Positions 25,282 through 33,296 of a stretch of DNA of 64,000 bases are shown here, in pieces. The position numbers and the translations under genes were made by a program. The notes beneath the pieces are model-generated. The model was not told where the DNA came from and made no database searches. It saw nothing but the letters and a program-made list of their open reading frames with translations. How positions within the stretch are numbered: position 1 is the first letter of the stretch; the number at the start of each line of letters is the position of its first letter. This DNA comes from Litchfieldella xinjiangensis. GTDB taxonomy: Bacteria; Pseudomonadota; Gammaproteobacteria; Pseudomonadales; Halomonadaceae. Location: NCBI RefSeq assembly GCF_000759345.1, contig NZ_JPZL01000005.1:16361-80360 (forward strand), written 5' to 3'.

Positions 25282-25743
25282 TTACGCCGCCTGGATCTCG
25301 ATGCGCCGGGGCTTGAGTTCCTCGCGCTTGGGCAAGTGAATCTCGAACACCCCGTCGTGGAAGCGGGCATCGGCGCGCTCGGCATCCAGACCGTCGGGCA
25401 GCGCGATCGAGCGGGCGAACTCACCCGAGAAGCGCTCGCGACGAAAGCGAGGCCGAGTATTGCCGCTCGCATCCTGGCGGTCCGGCCCCTCGCGCTTGCC
25501 CCGCAGGGTCAACACGTTGTCCTGTAGGCTGACCTCGAGATCGTCGGCGGTCAGCCCCGGGGCGAACACATAGACACGGATCGCGTCGTCGGTGCGACCG
25601 ATATTGATGATGGGGAAGCTACCGCGTGGCACGGAGCGGATATCCGCTGCACCATTCTCGGAGAAGAGCCCCTCCAGCCACTGCCGGAACCAGTCCGCAT
25701 GGTGGAGCGGGTCATTGTCGAAACGCCTGAGATCTCCGAACAT
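25282..25743 (-). CDS. Small heat shock protein, Hsp20 family (first of pair)
   Basis: 153 residues: an N-terminal arm (FGDLRRFDNDP, LEGLFSENG), an alpha-crystallin domain starting at FPIINIGRTDDAIRVYVFAPG, and the closing GVFEIHLPKREE signature. Works as an oligomeric holdase. ATG 25743 lies eight bases after AGGAGG; the GTG at 25752 would be one base from that site and is unlikely. The leader between promoter and start (about 90 bases) can fold through CGACACC/GGTGTCG; whether this is an RNA thermometer cannot be told from the sequence alone. Confidence 0.92.
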   Translation of the reverse strand: MFGDLRRFDNDPLHHADWFRQWLEGLFSENGAADIRSVPRGSFPIINIGRTDDAIRVYVFAPGLTADDLEVSLQDNVLTLRGKREGPDRQDASGNTRPRFRRERFSGEFARSIALPDGLDAERADARFHDGVFEIHLPKREELKPRRIEIQAA

Positions 25744-25837
25744 ATCGAACACCTCCTACGTCAGGCAGGTTTTCTATTGATGGATTAACCCTAACCACGA
25801 CACCGCGAGGCTGGCGCCGTCGGGTGTCGTACCGAAT

Positions 25838-25865
25838 AGATAGGGCCACCCCAACCATTTTCAAG
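25838..25865 (-). promoter_or_regulatory. Sigma-32 (heat shock) promoter of the hsp20 pair
   Basis: On the minus strand CTTGAAA (25865-25859) is followed after 13 bases by CCCTATCT (25845-25838). The sigma-32 consensus is CTTGAAA, 13-15 bases, CCCCATNT, so the -35 matches exactly and the -10 has one difference. The start of transcription would be about 90 bases before the first hsp20 start codon. Confidence 0.8.
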
Positions 25866-25917
25866 GGCCCCGCCAGGTGATTGAATAGCCCTTCCCTACG
25901 GCTCGCCAAGGACGATC

Positions 25918-26301
25918 ATGCCCCTGCTTCGTGGCTTCTTGTGGTTACTCGGCTTTCTCATGCTCGGCGACGTGGCGGTCACGCTGTTTGCCCTGCCCAT
26001 TTCGGCCGGTGTGGCCGGCATGCTGCTATTCACCGCCTGGCTGTTGCTCCGCCGCGGGGTCGGCGAGGATATCGCCACCGCCAGCCAATCGCTGATCGGC
26101 CTGTTGGCGATGCTGATCATGCCAGGCGTGGTCGGCGTGTTCTTCATTGCCGACGAGTTCGCCGGGCACTGGCTGGCCGTTGCCGTGGCGCTGGTCATCG
26201 GTACGCTGCTCAGCGTGTTGACCACCCTCGCCCTGATGCTGCGCTTCATGCCCCGCACGCCAGCAAGCGACGCCACCGGTGAGCCCGCAGCCCATGATTG
26301 A
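25918..26301 (+). CDS. LrgA/CidA family membrane protein
   Basis: 127 residues with four hydrophobic helices; PISAGVAGMLLFTAWLLLRRG and the LLAMLIMPGVVGVFFIADEF segment are characteristic of the CidA/LrgA family. These small holin-like proteins work with an LrgB partner; proposed roles include control of murein hydrolase export and, for plant and bacterial members, transport of glycolate or pyruvate. AAGGAC lies just upstream of the ATG. The lrgB-type gene overlaps its end by eight bases. Confidence 0.88.
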   Translation: MPLLRGFLWLLGFLMLGDVAVTLFALPISAGVAGMLLFTAWLLLRRGVGEDIATASQSLIGLLAMLIMPGVVGVFFIADEFAGHWLAVAVALVIGTLLSVLTTLALMLRFMPRTPASDATGEPAAHD

Positions 26302-27004
26302 GCTTCGCGACCACCTGTTCGCCACCCCGATTCCCGCCATTGCGCTGACGCTGGCCGCCTACCTGATCTCGCTCAAGCTATTCACCCGAATGGGCCGGCC
26401 CAGCTGGTGCCCGCCGGTACTCGTCGCCGCCCTGATGATCGCCGCTCTCTTAGGGTTAATGGGTGTCGACTACAACGACTACCGCCGCGGCGCGGGCTGG
26501 CTGATGCTGCTGCTCGGCCCTGCTACCGTGGCGCTCGCGGTGCCGCTATATCAGCAGAAACATCACATCATCGCCTTGTGGCGCCCGATCCTGATCAGCC
26601 TGCCCCCCGCCGCGCTATTGGCCGCGCTCTACTCCGTGGGGCTGGCCTGGGCGTTGGGCGCCTCGCCTCAGGTCATTGCCTCGCTCGCGCCGAAATCGGT
26701 CACCGCCCCGATTGCCATCGGCATCATCGAACAGATCGGCGGCTCGATTCCGCTGATGATGGGCGGGTTGTTGATCACCGGCGTGATGGCCACCACCTTC
26801 GTCGGCCTGTTCGCCCGATGGATGAACATCACCGATCAACGCATTCTCGGCTTCGCCCTGGGGGTCAACGGCCACGCCATCGGCACCGTGCGCGCCTTCG
26901 AACTCGGCCCTACCGCCGGCGCCTTCGCCTCGCTCGGTATGAGCCTGACCGGTATATTCTCAGCCCTGTTTCTGCCACTGGCGTGGAAGGTAATGTGGGG
27001 GTAG
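26294..27004 (+). CDS. LrgB/CidB family membrane protein
   Basis: 236 residues, about seven helices. Family motifs: LAPKSVTAPIAIGI, the central IGGSIPLMMGGLLITG, and GVNGHAIGTVRAFELGPTAGAFASL near the end, matching the HGIGTARA-type motif of LrgB. It forms the second half of the LrgAB pair. Start taken at ATG 26294, ten bases after GGTGAG; GTG 26279 is a possible longer start. Either start overlaps the lrgA stop, so translation is coupled. Confidence 0.88.
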   Translation: MIELRDHLFATPIPAIALTLAAYLISLKLFTRMGRPSWCPPVLVAALMIAALLGLMGVDYNDYRRGAGWLMLLLGPATVALAVPLYQQKHHIIALWRPILISLPPAALLAALYSVGLAWALGASPQVIASLAPKSVTAPIAIGIIEQIGGSIPLMMGGLLITGVMATTFVGLFARWMNITDQRILGFALGVNGHAIGTVRAFELGPTAGAFASLGMSLTGIFSALFLPLAWKVMWG

Positions 27005-27102
27005 GCGCTGTTTTAACTAAGCAAAGCGGCAAAGTGTGAACACACCATATCAACCCAGGTGACCGTCAGGCGGTTATCTTTTCGGTTTCATAAGCTTCAG
27101 CC

Positions 27103-28281
27103 TCAGCGTGTGCGTTCGTCTTCGTCTTGAAGGTCAGCCGCAGCGCTGGGCGGTGCTGCTTTGGGCCGGTCAACAAGCTTGCCAGCCTTCCAGGGGAAGC
27201 GGCCGAAGGCATTGACGTCCTGGGGTTCGCTACGGCGAGCCTCGCCGAAATTGCGCACCGAAAGTTCCATCAGGTCCGGGCGGCCACCCCAGGCGGCGTG
27301 ATCCACTTCGGCACGGTGCGCCTCGCGCATGGCCTTGAGTTCTTCTTCACTGCTATTAGCATACAGGTCGCGCCAGTAGGTGACGTGACGACCACGCTTG
27401 CCGGCCTCGTCATAGGCCTGAGTAGTCGGATCGAGATGACGGAAAGGCTCTACCTGAGGAATATCCGGCAGCGGCTGCGAAACATCCATATAGCGCTGCA
27501 GCATATCCCAGGCGGCATAATGCTGAGTAATATTACCGTCCGCTGGAATATAAAGCTCGAGCGGGTGCTTGGTATATGGGTCCGGGCCGCGGTGGGGATA
27601 GCGGTGGATCAGCTTGAGCGAATGGAACTGCGATCCCTGTGCGCCCACGGTCATCTCGAGATAAGGGTCAAACTCGTAGAAGGGGAAAGTGCCGCGCGGG
27701 GTCTTGACATGCCGGTCCGGCGGCATAATGCATAGTCATCCGACCAGTTACGATTCCCTTTATAGAACTTAATCGAGTGCTTTTCCCAAAGCTGGAGCAG
27801 AAGGGTAGCAACACCACAAAATACCGAGATAATGGCAAGAGGTATAATCCCTTGCCACCATATATCAGCACCATAGATAAATAAAGGAGTTCCAAATGCC
27901 ATAACACCTGTGAAAATCACTCTCCCCAGCCCCACCGCCAGCTCTAATAAAGCTAAAGCCATGAGAGTAAATAACAAAAATAAAGCGTATCAATCGATAA
28001 AGGATGCCGACACTTTCATCGACACGCTTAACCAGCGCGTCTCATTGATCATGTTGTAATCGTGATCATCGTCGCCGATATATTCATACTCACGAAACCA
28101 CAGATCAGAATATTGTGGGGTTAATGCCCACGTAGCCCCAGGGCAGGCGAGCCTCGAGTATACGCCCACGTAGCACCTCATTATGGGGGGCATAGCTCTG
28201 CTTGGGGATGGCATCGGGGCGGTAGGCAGTCTCAGCGTAGCCTTCGGGCGTTGGCCGTAGATCGGTCTCGATTGTGCTCAT
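27103..28281 (-). pseudogene. Broken T6SS immunity-like membrane protein (DUF6708-like)
   Basis: Three pieces of one gene lie in order. A start ATG at 28281 with AAGGAAG opens about 58 codons (TAYRPDAIPKQ, similar in type to TAYTPAKRQQ of the intact gene at 32.3 kb). A second piece in another frame (28214 down) runs into an in-frame TGA at 27990-27992 and then continues with two membrane helices (MLFTLMALALLELAVG...). The last piece (27726 to 27103), in a third frame, has LQRYMDVSQPLPDIP and YWRDLY, shared with the 32.3-kb gene. At least two frameshifts and one stop break it. Just past its stop, at about 27066-27100, a scrap reads EAEAYETEKITA in another frame, the tail of the other paralogue type. 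Confidence 0.7.
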
Positions 28282-28368
28282 TGGCGGCTTCCTTGGCGGG
28301 TCCAGACCCAGGTCAGCGTCGATGGTTGGGTATCGAAGGTCATCTCGTTCTCGATAGGGTGATAGGCT

Positions 28369-28505
28369 CTGCTCGCCAAGCTACCGCCGGGGCAGATCAT
28401 ATGACCTTCCCTGTTCTCTTTTTTCGGTGCGGTCGTTGCTTGCGATCAATGACTACAAGGCATCGTGACGCCTTGAAAGAGCGCTGGGTAACCTCAGGCG
28501 GTTAG
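28369..28505. repeat. Intergenic copy of the array repeat unit (copy 1)
   Basis: From GCTCGCCAAGCTACCGCCGG onward, this gap closely matches the gap at 30860-30993 (shared GGGGCAGATCATATGACC, CAATGACTACAAGGCATC and TCAGGCGGTTAG at the gene end). It marks the unit boundary of the tandem immunity-gene array. Confidence 0.65.
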
Positions 28506-29619
28506 CGTTTCGGTTTCATAAGCTTCAGCGAATATTGCAGTAATCGGTCGCTGCGGATTCTGTTTGTGCAGTGCCCTGACCTTGGCGGATAGCCGTTTCA
28601 GTTCTTCGCTGGGCTGGGCCCATTCGCTTTCGGGTAACGGCTGCGACCAGGCATCGAGGCTTGCCGGCAGGGTCTTGCGCTCGGCCTTCTGGACGGCACG
28701 GATCTCCCATTCGGCGAGATGGAAGGGAATCGTCCACAGGTCGAGAATGTGCCACACATACCATAGGGTGACCTTGAACAAGCCGATCTCGCCATCACGA
28801 TGGCGGCGATGGAGCCGACGGCGGGCGTGGTGGAAGGTATGCACGCCTTCGTAGGGCGGATCGCCGGGGCAGTGCAGGCCGTGGGGGTCCTGGATCTCCT
28901 CACGGGTGTGGACTTCATATTCCATGTAAGCGCGTACCGACTCCCAGAGCCCCATCGCCAGCGGCATGCCGGGCTGTGGGAGTTCGAGGAAGTGCTGCTG
29001 CCCCGTCTCGGGATCGATGAAGCCCAGCCCCAATCCATACTGGCGCTGCACACCGTATTGGGTCGCGCCCTGCGCCTGGGTCACCCAGGCCGCCACGCTC
29101 TCCCAAGGCACGATGATCGGCGGTTTACCGCCGCCCGGGTCAAAGGCCACCTCGCGGCGCTGGCGGTGAAAGCGGGTGGGGACGTCCTCGCGGAACTTGA
29201 AGTGGAAGTGGGCTTTGATTGCTAAGGCTAGGATTAGCGCCCCCCCCTCCCCCTAGCGCCAAATTAAGCATCCTCTCAGAGAGACCATTCCACCCCACCA
29301 AGAAAAACTGAACATCTTTACTAACAATAAAAAAAATAACTGCTCCAAGAAAAGGAAATAAGAATGCGAGCATTAAAAAGCCAATGAAAGGTATGCCCAA
29401 AGTGAATTGCCAAGTGAAGGGGGTGGGCAGACTTCCGCCGAAGTCCAAGTAGACATCATTGACCTCACCGATGGCCTGATTGAAATCCAGTGGTACCGCT
29501 CCCGTGGGGAGGGGCGCCGGCGACAGGTAGCTGACCTTGCCGCCTGGAAAGGGCTCGACATCTCCAGCACGGTGAGGAGTCATATCGGGCCGCGGTGTTT
29601 GGGATTGCTTGGCAGACAT
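28494..29619 (-). pseudogene. Frameshifted DUF6708-like immunity paralogue, broken only at a G8 tract
   Basis: The N-terminal part (ATG 29619, MSAKQSQTPRPDM, then PFPGGKVSYLSPAPLPTGA and membrane helix 1) and the C-terminal part (from ALILALAIKAHFHFKF to TLTA) are both intact but in different frames. The break lies in GGGGGAGGGGGGGG on the minus strand (29240-29253). Removing one G of the G8 run restores a continuous protein of about 375 residues, matching the two intact neighbours. It is either a recent mutation, a phase-variable gene in the off state, or a sequencing error at a homopolymer. Confidence 0.8.
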
Positions 29620-29672
29620 AGGAGTGCCTTGGGTCAAGTGAAAAGAAGTGGGTCGATACGCTGCCAGGGTAT

Positions 29673-30806
29673 TCAGGCCGGGTGTGTCGCTTCCGCCGCA
29701 TAGGCCTCGGCGAAGATGGCGGTATTCGGTCGACTCGGTTGCCGGGCATGGCGTTGTTTGACTTCCGCCGAGAGCCGTTTCAACTCTTCGCTGGGCTGGG
29801 CCCATTCGCTTTCGGGTAACGGCTGCGACCAGGCATCGAGGCTTTCCGGCAGGGTCTTGCGCTCGGCCTTCTGGATGGCACGGATCTCCCATTCGGCGAG
29901 ATGGAAGGGAATCGTCCATAGGTCGAGAATGTGCCACACATACCACAGGGTGACCTTGAACAGGCCGATCTCACCTTCGCGATAGCGGCGATGGAGTCGC
30001 CGGCGGGCGTGGTGGAAGGTATGCACGCCTTCGTAGGGCGGATCGCCGGAGCAGTGCAGGCCGTGGGGGTCCTGGATCTCCTCGCGGGTATGTACCTCGT
30101 ATTCCATGTAGGCGCGCACCGACTCCCAGAGCCCTATCGCCAGCGGCATGCCGGGCTGCGGCAATTCGAGGAAGTGCTGCTGCCCCGTCTCGGGATCGAT
30201 GAAGCCCAGCCCCAAGCCATACTGGCGCTGCACGCCGTATTGGGTCGCACCCTGCGCCTGAGTCACCCAGGCCGCCACGCTCTCCCAAGGCACGATAATC
30301 GGCGGCTTGCCGCCACCCGGCGCAAAGGCCACCTCGCGGCGCTGGCGATGGAAGCGGGTAGGAACATCCTCGCGGAACTTGAAGTGGAATTTAAACTTAA
30401 TCAATAACGCTAATATTAATGCCCCAGTGCAAATTACTGAAGCCTGAGCAAAGGCTCCATTAAAAATCCCATTAAACCCTACAAAGAAAAGCTTAATATC
30501 TTTACTTACAAACCACAGAGCCACTCCCCCTATCGCTGGGAAAAGGAAGATCATCATTAAGAAACCAATAAAGGGTATTCCCAGAGTGAATTGCCATGTA
30601 AATGGTGTAGGCAAACTTCCGCCGAAGTCCAGATAGGCATCGTTAACCTCATCGATGGCCTGATTGAAGTCCAAGGGCGCCGCTCCCGTGGGCAGGGGAG
30701 CCGGCGATAGGTAGCTGACCTTGCCACCTGGGAAAGGTTTCATATCGCCGGCACGGTGAGGCTGAGCCATATCGGGCCGCGGTGTTTGGCGCTGCTTGGC
30801 AGACAT
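29673..30806 (-). CDS. DUF6708-like membrane protein, probable T6SS immunity paralogue
   Basis: 377 residues from ATG 30806 (AAGG seven bases upstream). Residues 1-71 are a soluble, Pro/Gly-rich leader nearly identical to those of the neighbours; 72-101 and ~118-140 are two membrane segments; from ~140 a soluble domain (FKFREDVPTRFHRQRREVAF ... FAEAYA) almost identical to the other copies. The membrane core differs strongly from its paralogues and is AT-rich (30405-30620). Position behind a T6SS effector with pore-like helices suggests it blocks that toxin in the inner membrane. Family name is from memory of similar proteins and the immunity role is inferred. Confidence 0.75.
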   Translation of the reverse strand: MSAKQRQTPRPDMAQPHRAGDMKPFPGGKVSYLSPAPLPTGAAPLDFNQAIDEVNDAYLDFGGSLPTPFTWQFTLGIPFIGFLMMIFLFPAIGGVALWFVSKDIKLFFVGFNGIFNGAFAQASVICTGALILALLIKFKFHFKFREDVPTRFHRQRREVAFAPGGGKPPIIVPWESVAAWVTQAQGATQYGVQRQYGLGLGFIDPETGQQHFLELPQPGMPLAIGLWESVRAYMEYEVHTREEIQDPHGLHCSGDPPYEGVHTFHHARRRLHRRYREGEIGLFKVTLWYVWHILDLWTIPFHLAEWEIRAIQKAERKTLPESLDAWSQPLPESEWAQPSEELKRLSAEVKQRHARQPSRPNTAIFAEAYAAEATHPA

Positions 30807-30859
30807 AGGAGTGCCTTGGGTCAAGTGAAAAGAAGTGGGTCGATGCGCTGCCAGGGTGC

Positions 30860-30993
30860 CTGCTCGCCATGCTACCGCCGGGGCAGATCATATGACCTCC
30901 CCTGATCTCATCTATCGGTGCGGTCATTGCTTGCAATCAATGACTACAAGGCATCCTGACGCCTTTGGAAGAGCACTGGTAATCTCAGGCGGT
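30860..30993. repeat. Intergenic copy of the array repeat unit (copy 2)
   Basis: Near copy of 28369-28505, beginning GCTCGCCATGCTACCGCCGG and ending at the TCAGGCGGTTAG that closes the next gene. A shortened third copy (GCTCGCGAGGCTACCGCCGGG) is at 32168-32193. The copies show that gene plus spacer was duplicated as a unit of about 2.4 kb or less. Confidence 0.65.
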
Positions 30994-32112
30994 TAGTGTT
31001 TCGTTCTCATAAGCTTCAGCGAATATTGCAGTGATCGGCCGCCGAGGGTTCTGTTTGTGCACTGCCCTGACCTTGGCAGACAGCCGCTTCAGCTCTTCGC
31101 TGGGCTGGGCCCACTCGCTCTCGGGAAGCGGTTGCGACCAGGCATCGAGGCTTGCCGGCAGGGTCTTGCGCTCGGCCTTCTGGATGGCACGGATCTCCCA
31201 TTCGGCGAGATGGAAAGGAATCGTCCACAGGTCGAGAATGTGCCACGCATACCACATCGTGACCTTGAATAGGCCGATCTCGCCCTCGCGATGGCGGCGA
31301 TGAAGGCGTCGACGAGCGTGGTGGAAGGTATGCACACCCTCGTAAGGAGGATCGCCGGGGCAGTGCAGGCCGTGCGGGTCCTGGATCTCCTCGCGTGTAT
31401 GTACCTCATATTCCATATAGGCGCGCACCGACTCCCAGAGCCCCATCGCCAGCGGCATGCCGGGCTGCGGCAATTCGAGGAAATGCTGCTGGCCCGTCTC
31501 GGGATCGATGAAGCCCAGCCCCAAGCCATATTGACGCTGTACGCCGTATTGGGTCGCACCCTGCGCCTGTGTCACCCAGGCCGCCACGCTCTCCCAGGGC
31601 ACGATGATCGGCGGTTTGCCGCCACCCGGCGCAAAGGCTACCTCGCGGCGCTGGCGATGGAAGCGGGTGGGGACATCCTCGCGGAACTTAAAGTGGAATT
31701 TAAATTTAATTAACAATGCGAGCATTAATATCAAGGTGCAAACTACTAAAGCTTGGGTAAACACCTCATCAAACACGAGCCCAGTAACCAGAAAAAATGC
31801 GTTAACGTCTTGTCCATATATTCCAATCGCCCCCCCAATTAGAGGGAGAAGAAAAGCAAACATCAAAAAGCTAATAAAGGGCCCGCCCAGTGTGACTTGC
31901 CAGGTAAAGGGGGTGGGCAGACTTCCGCCGAAGTCCAGATAGGCATCGTTCACCTCACCAATGGCCTGATTGAAATCCAAGGGCGCCGCTCCCGTGGGCA
32001 GGGGACCCGGCGATAGGTAGCTGACCTTGCCGCCTGGAAAAGGTTTTATATCGCCGGCACGGTGAGGCTGAGCCATATCGGGACGCGGTGTTTGGGGTTG
32101 CTTGGCAGACAT
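30985..32112 (-). CDS. DUF6708-like membrane protein, probable T6SS immunity paralogue
   Basis: 375 residues from ATG 32112. Same plan as the 29.7-30.8 kb gene: conserved leader (MSAKQPQTPRPDMAQ, PFPGGKVSYL), two membrane helices in a divergent AT-rich core (about 31700-31890; helix 1 FISFLMFAFLLPLIGGAIGI, helix 2 ALVVCTLILMLALLI), and a soluble C-terminal domain nearly identical to the other copies, ending FAEAYENETLTA. A full-length copy without defects. It is separated by 188 bases from the immunity-like gene next to the effector. The role in protecting against the adjacent effector is inferred from order and topology. Confidence 0.75.
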   Translation of the reverse strand: MSAKQPQTPRPDMAQPHRAGDIKPFPGGKVSYLSPGPLPTGAAPLDFNQAIGEVNDAYLDFGGSLPTPFTWQVTLGGPFISFLMFAFLLPLIGGAIGIYGQDVNAFFLVTGLVFDEVFTQALVVCTLILMLALLIKFKFHFKFREDVPTRFHRQRREVAFAPGGGKPPIIVPWESVAAWVTQAQGATQYGVQRQYGLGLGFIDPETGQQHFLELPQPGMPLAMGLWESVRAYMEYEVHTREEIQDPHGLHCPGDPPYEGVHTFHHARRRLHRRHREGEIGLFKVTMWYAWHILDLWTIPFHLAEWEIRAIQKAERKTLPASLDAWSQPLPESEWAQPSEELKRLSAKVRAVHKQNPRRPITAIFAEAYENETLTA

Positions 32113-32300
32113 GGGAGTGCCTTGGTTTAAGTGAAAAGAAGTGGGTCGATACGCTGCCAGGGTGCTTGCTCGCGAGGCTACCGCCGGGGCAGATACCCTA
32201 TGCCCCCGAAAGGGTTTTTCCGCTTCGCTGCGCGATTTCAGTCAACAGCGGGGCTAGGGCCTTCCTGGTGAAAGCCGGGTGATGACTCCATGACTGCGCC

Positions 32301-33296
32301 TTAGCGCAGGCGGATATTCTTGCGGTATTTTTCTTCCTGGATCTTCTTTACGCTGGCTTCGTCCATGTCCCGCCAGTAGCGCGGGTCGCGGCCCTGCTGC
32401 TGATCGTCGGCCGCCGTGGTGGGGTCCTTGTGGCGATGAATCTCCAGCCCCGGCACATCGGGCAGCGGCTGCGAGACGTCCATGTAGCGCTGCAGGAACT
32501 GCCACGCCGCGACCAGCTCACCGGGCATCTTGGTCGGCGGGAACTGGGCATCCAGCTTCTGCCGGATACGCTGGAAGGGGTGATAGAGAATTAGCGAATA
32601 GGTGGCACTGCCCTGGGTATCGGGGGAGCTTTGCAGAAAGGCATCGAACTCCCAGAAGGGAGCCTCCAGGCGTTGCTTCCAGGCATCCCTTGGATCATAG
32701 ATAGTGAACAGACCTGTCTGGCGGTTGAGCTGCCAAAGAGGGGCTTTTTTCATACCATAAAAAACCGTCGGCTTTTTTTTCTCTAAATAGCGACCTCCTT
32801 TCCAGAAAAACAAACAAACCACCACTACAGGTAAGCATAGCCACAAATTCATCCGAAAAGCTGAATAAAATTCTTCAGCCCCCCCCCTGCCAAACATCCA
32901 GTGAAACAAATCAACAGCTACCAGAAAAAAAAACCCAAAAAAGAACAAGCAAAAAAAGCCAATTGAAAACGCCATAACAATATTCAGATATTTTGCTAAA
33001 GCTGTGTAGTTAGGCGGCATGATTTCTTGATGATCATAACGCACCTTCATACCTTTGAAGATATCATCACCTTCTAGTTTTTTTTCAATTCGCTGAAGCT
33101 CCCAATTCTGAGAAATGGCGACATTATTATATCCGTATTCTTCGTTTGTTCCATTATCCTGAGTCCGACGATTCCAAGATAGCCGCGAGCCGATGATGGA
33201 ATCCCGCTCAGGATTTGCCGCTTCCCACTGCTGCCGCTTGGCAGGGGTATAGGCAGTGTCGGCGTAGTAGTCGCCAATAGTTTCTTTAGCGGACAT
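32301..33296 (-). CDS. Effector-linked membrane immunity protein candidate (DUF6708-like, divergent)
   Basis: 331 residues from ATG 33296, which overlaps the effector's end by 11 bases and has AAGGAAAG upstream, so it is translated together with the effector. Two strong membrane segments (about 105-130, very Phe-rich, and 150-165) are followed by a soluble domain with FWEFDAFL, LQRYMDVSQPLPDVPG and YWRDMD. It is the parent type of the broken gene at 27.1-28.3 kb and more distantly resembles the array genes. In the V. cholerae VasX locus the immunity gene tsiV2 occupies the same place and is also a membrane protein. Likely the cognate immunity protein (inference). Confidence 0.75.
   Translation of the reverse strand: MSAKETIGDYYADTAYTPAKRQQWEAANPERDSIIGSRLSWNRRTQDNGTNEEYGYNNVAISQNWELQRIEKKLEGDDIFKGMKVRYDHQEIMPPNYTALAKYLNIVMAFSIGFFCLFFFGFFFLVAVDLFHWMFGRGGAEEFYSAFRMNLWLCLPVVVVCLFFWKGGRYLEKKKPTVFYGMKKAPLWQLNRQTGLFTIYDPRDAWKQRLEAPFWEFDAFLQSSPDTQGSATYSLILYHPFQRIRQKLDAQFPPTKMPGELVAAWQFLQRYMDVSQPLPDVPGLEIHRHKDPTTAADDQQQGRDPRYWRDMDEASVKKIQEEKYRKNIRLR

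Noticed and set aside
27990..27992. In-frame TGA inside the broken immunity gene as a possible selenocysteine codon
   Set aside because: The gene also has frameshifts on both sides, the family has no Cys at this place, and no SECIS-like hairpin was seen; decay is simpler.
27103..33296. Mobile element carrying the immunity array
   Set aside because: No transposase, integrase, terminal inverted repeats or target duplications were seen; the repeats present are gene-plus-spacer duplications.
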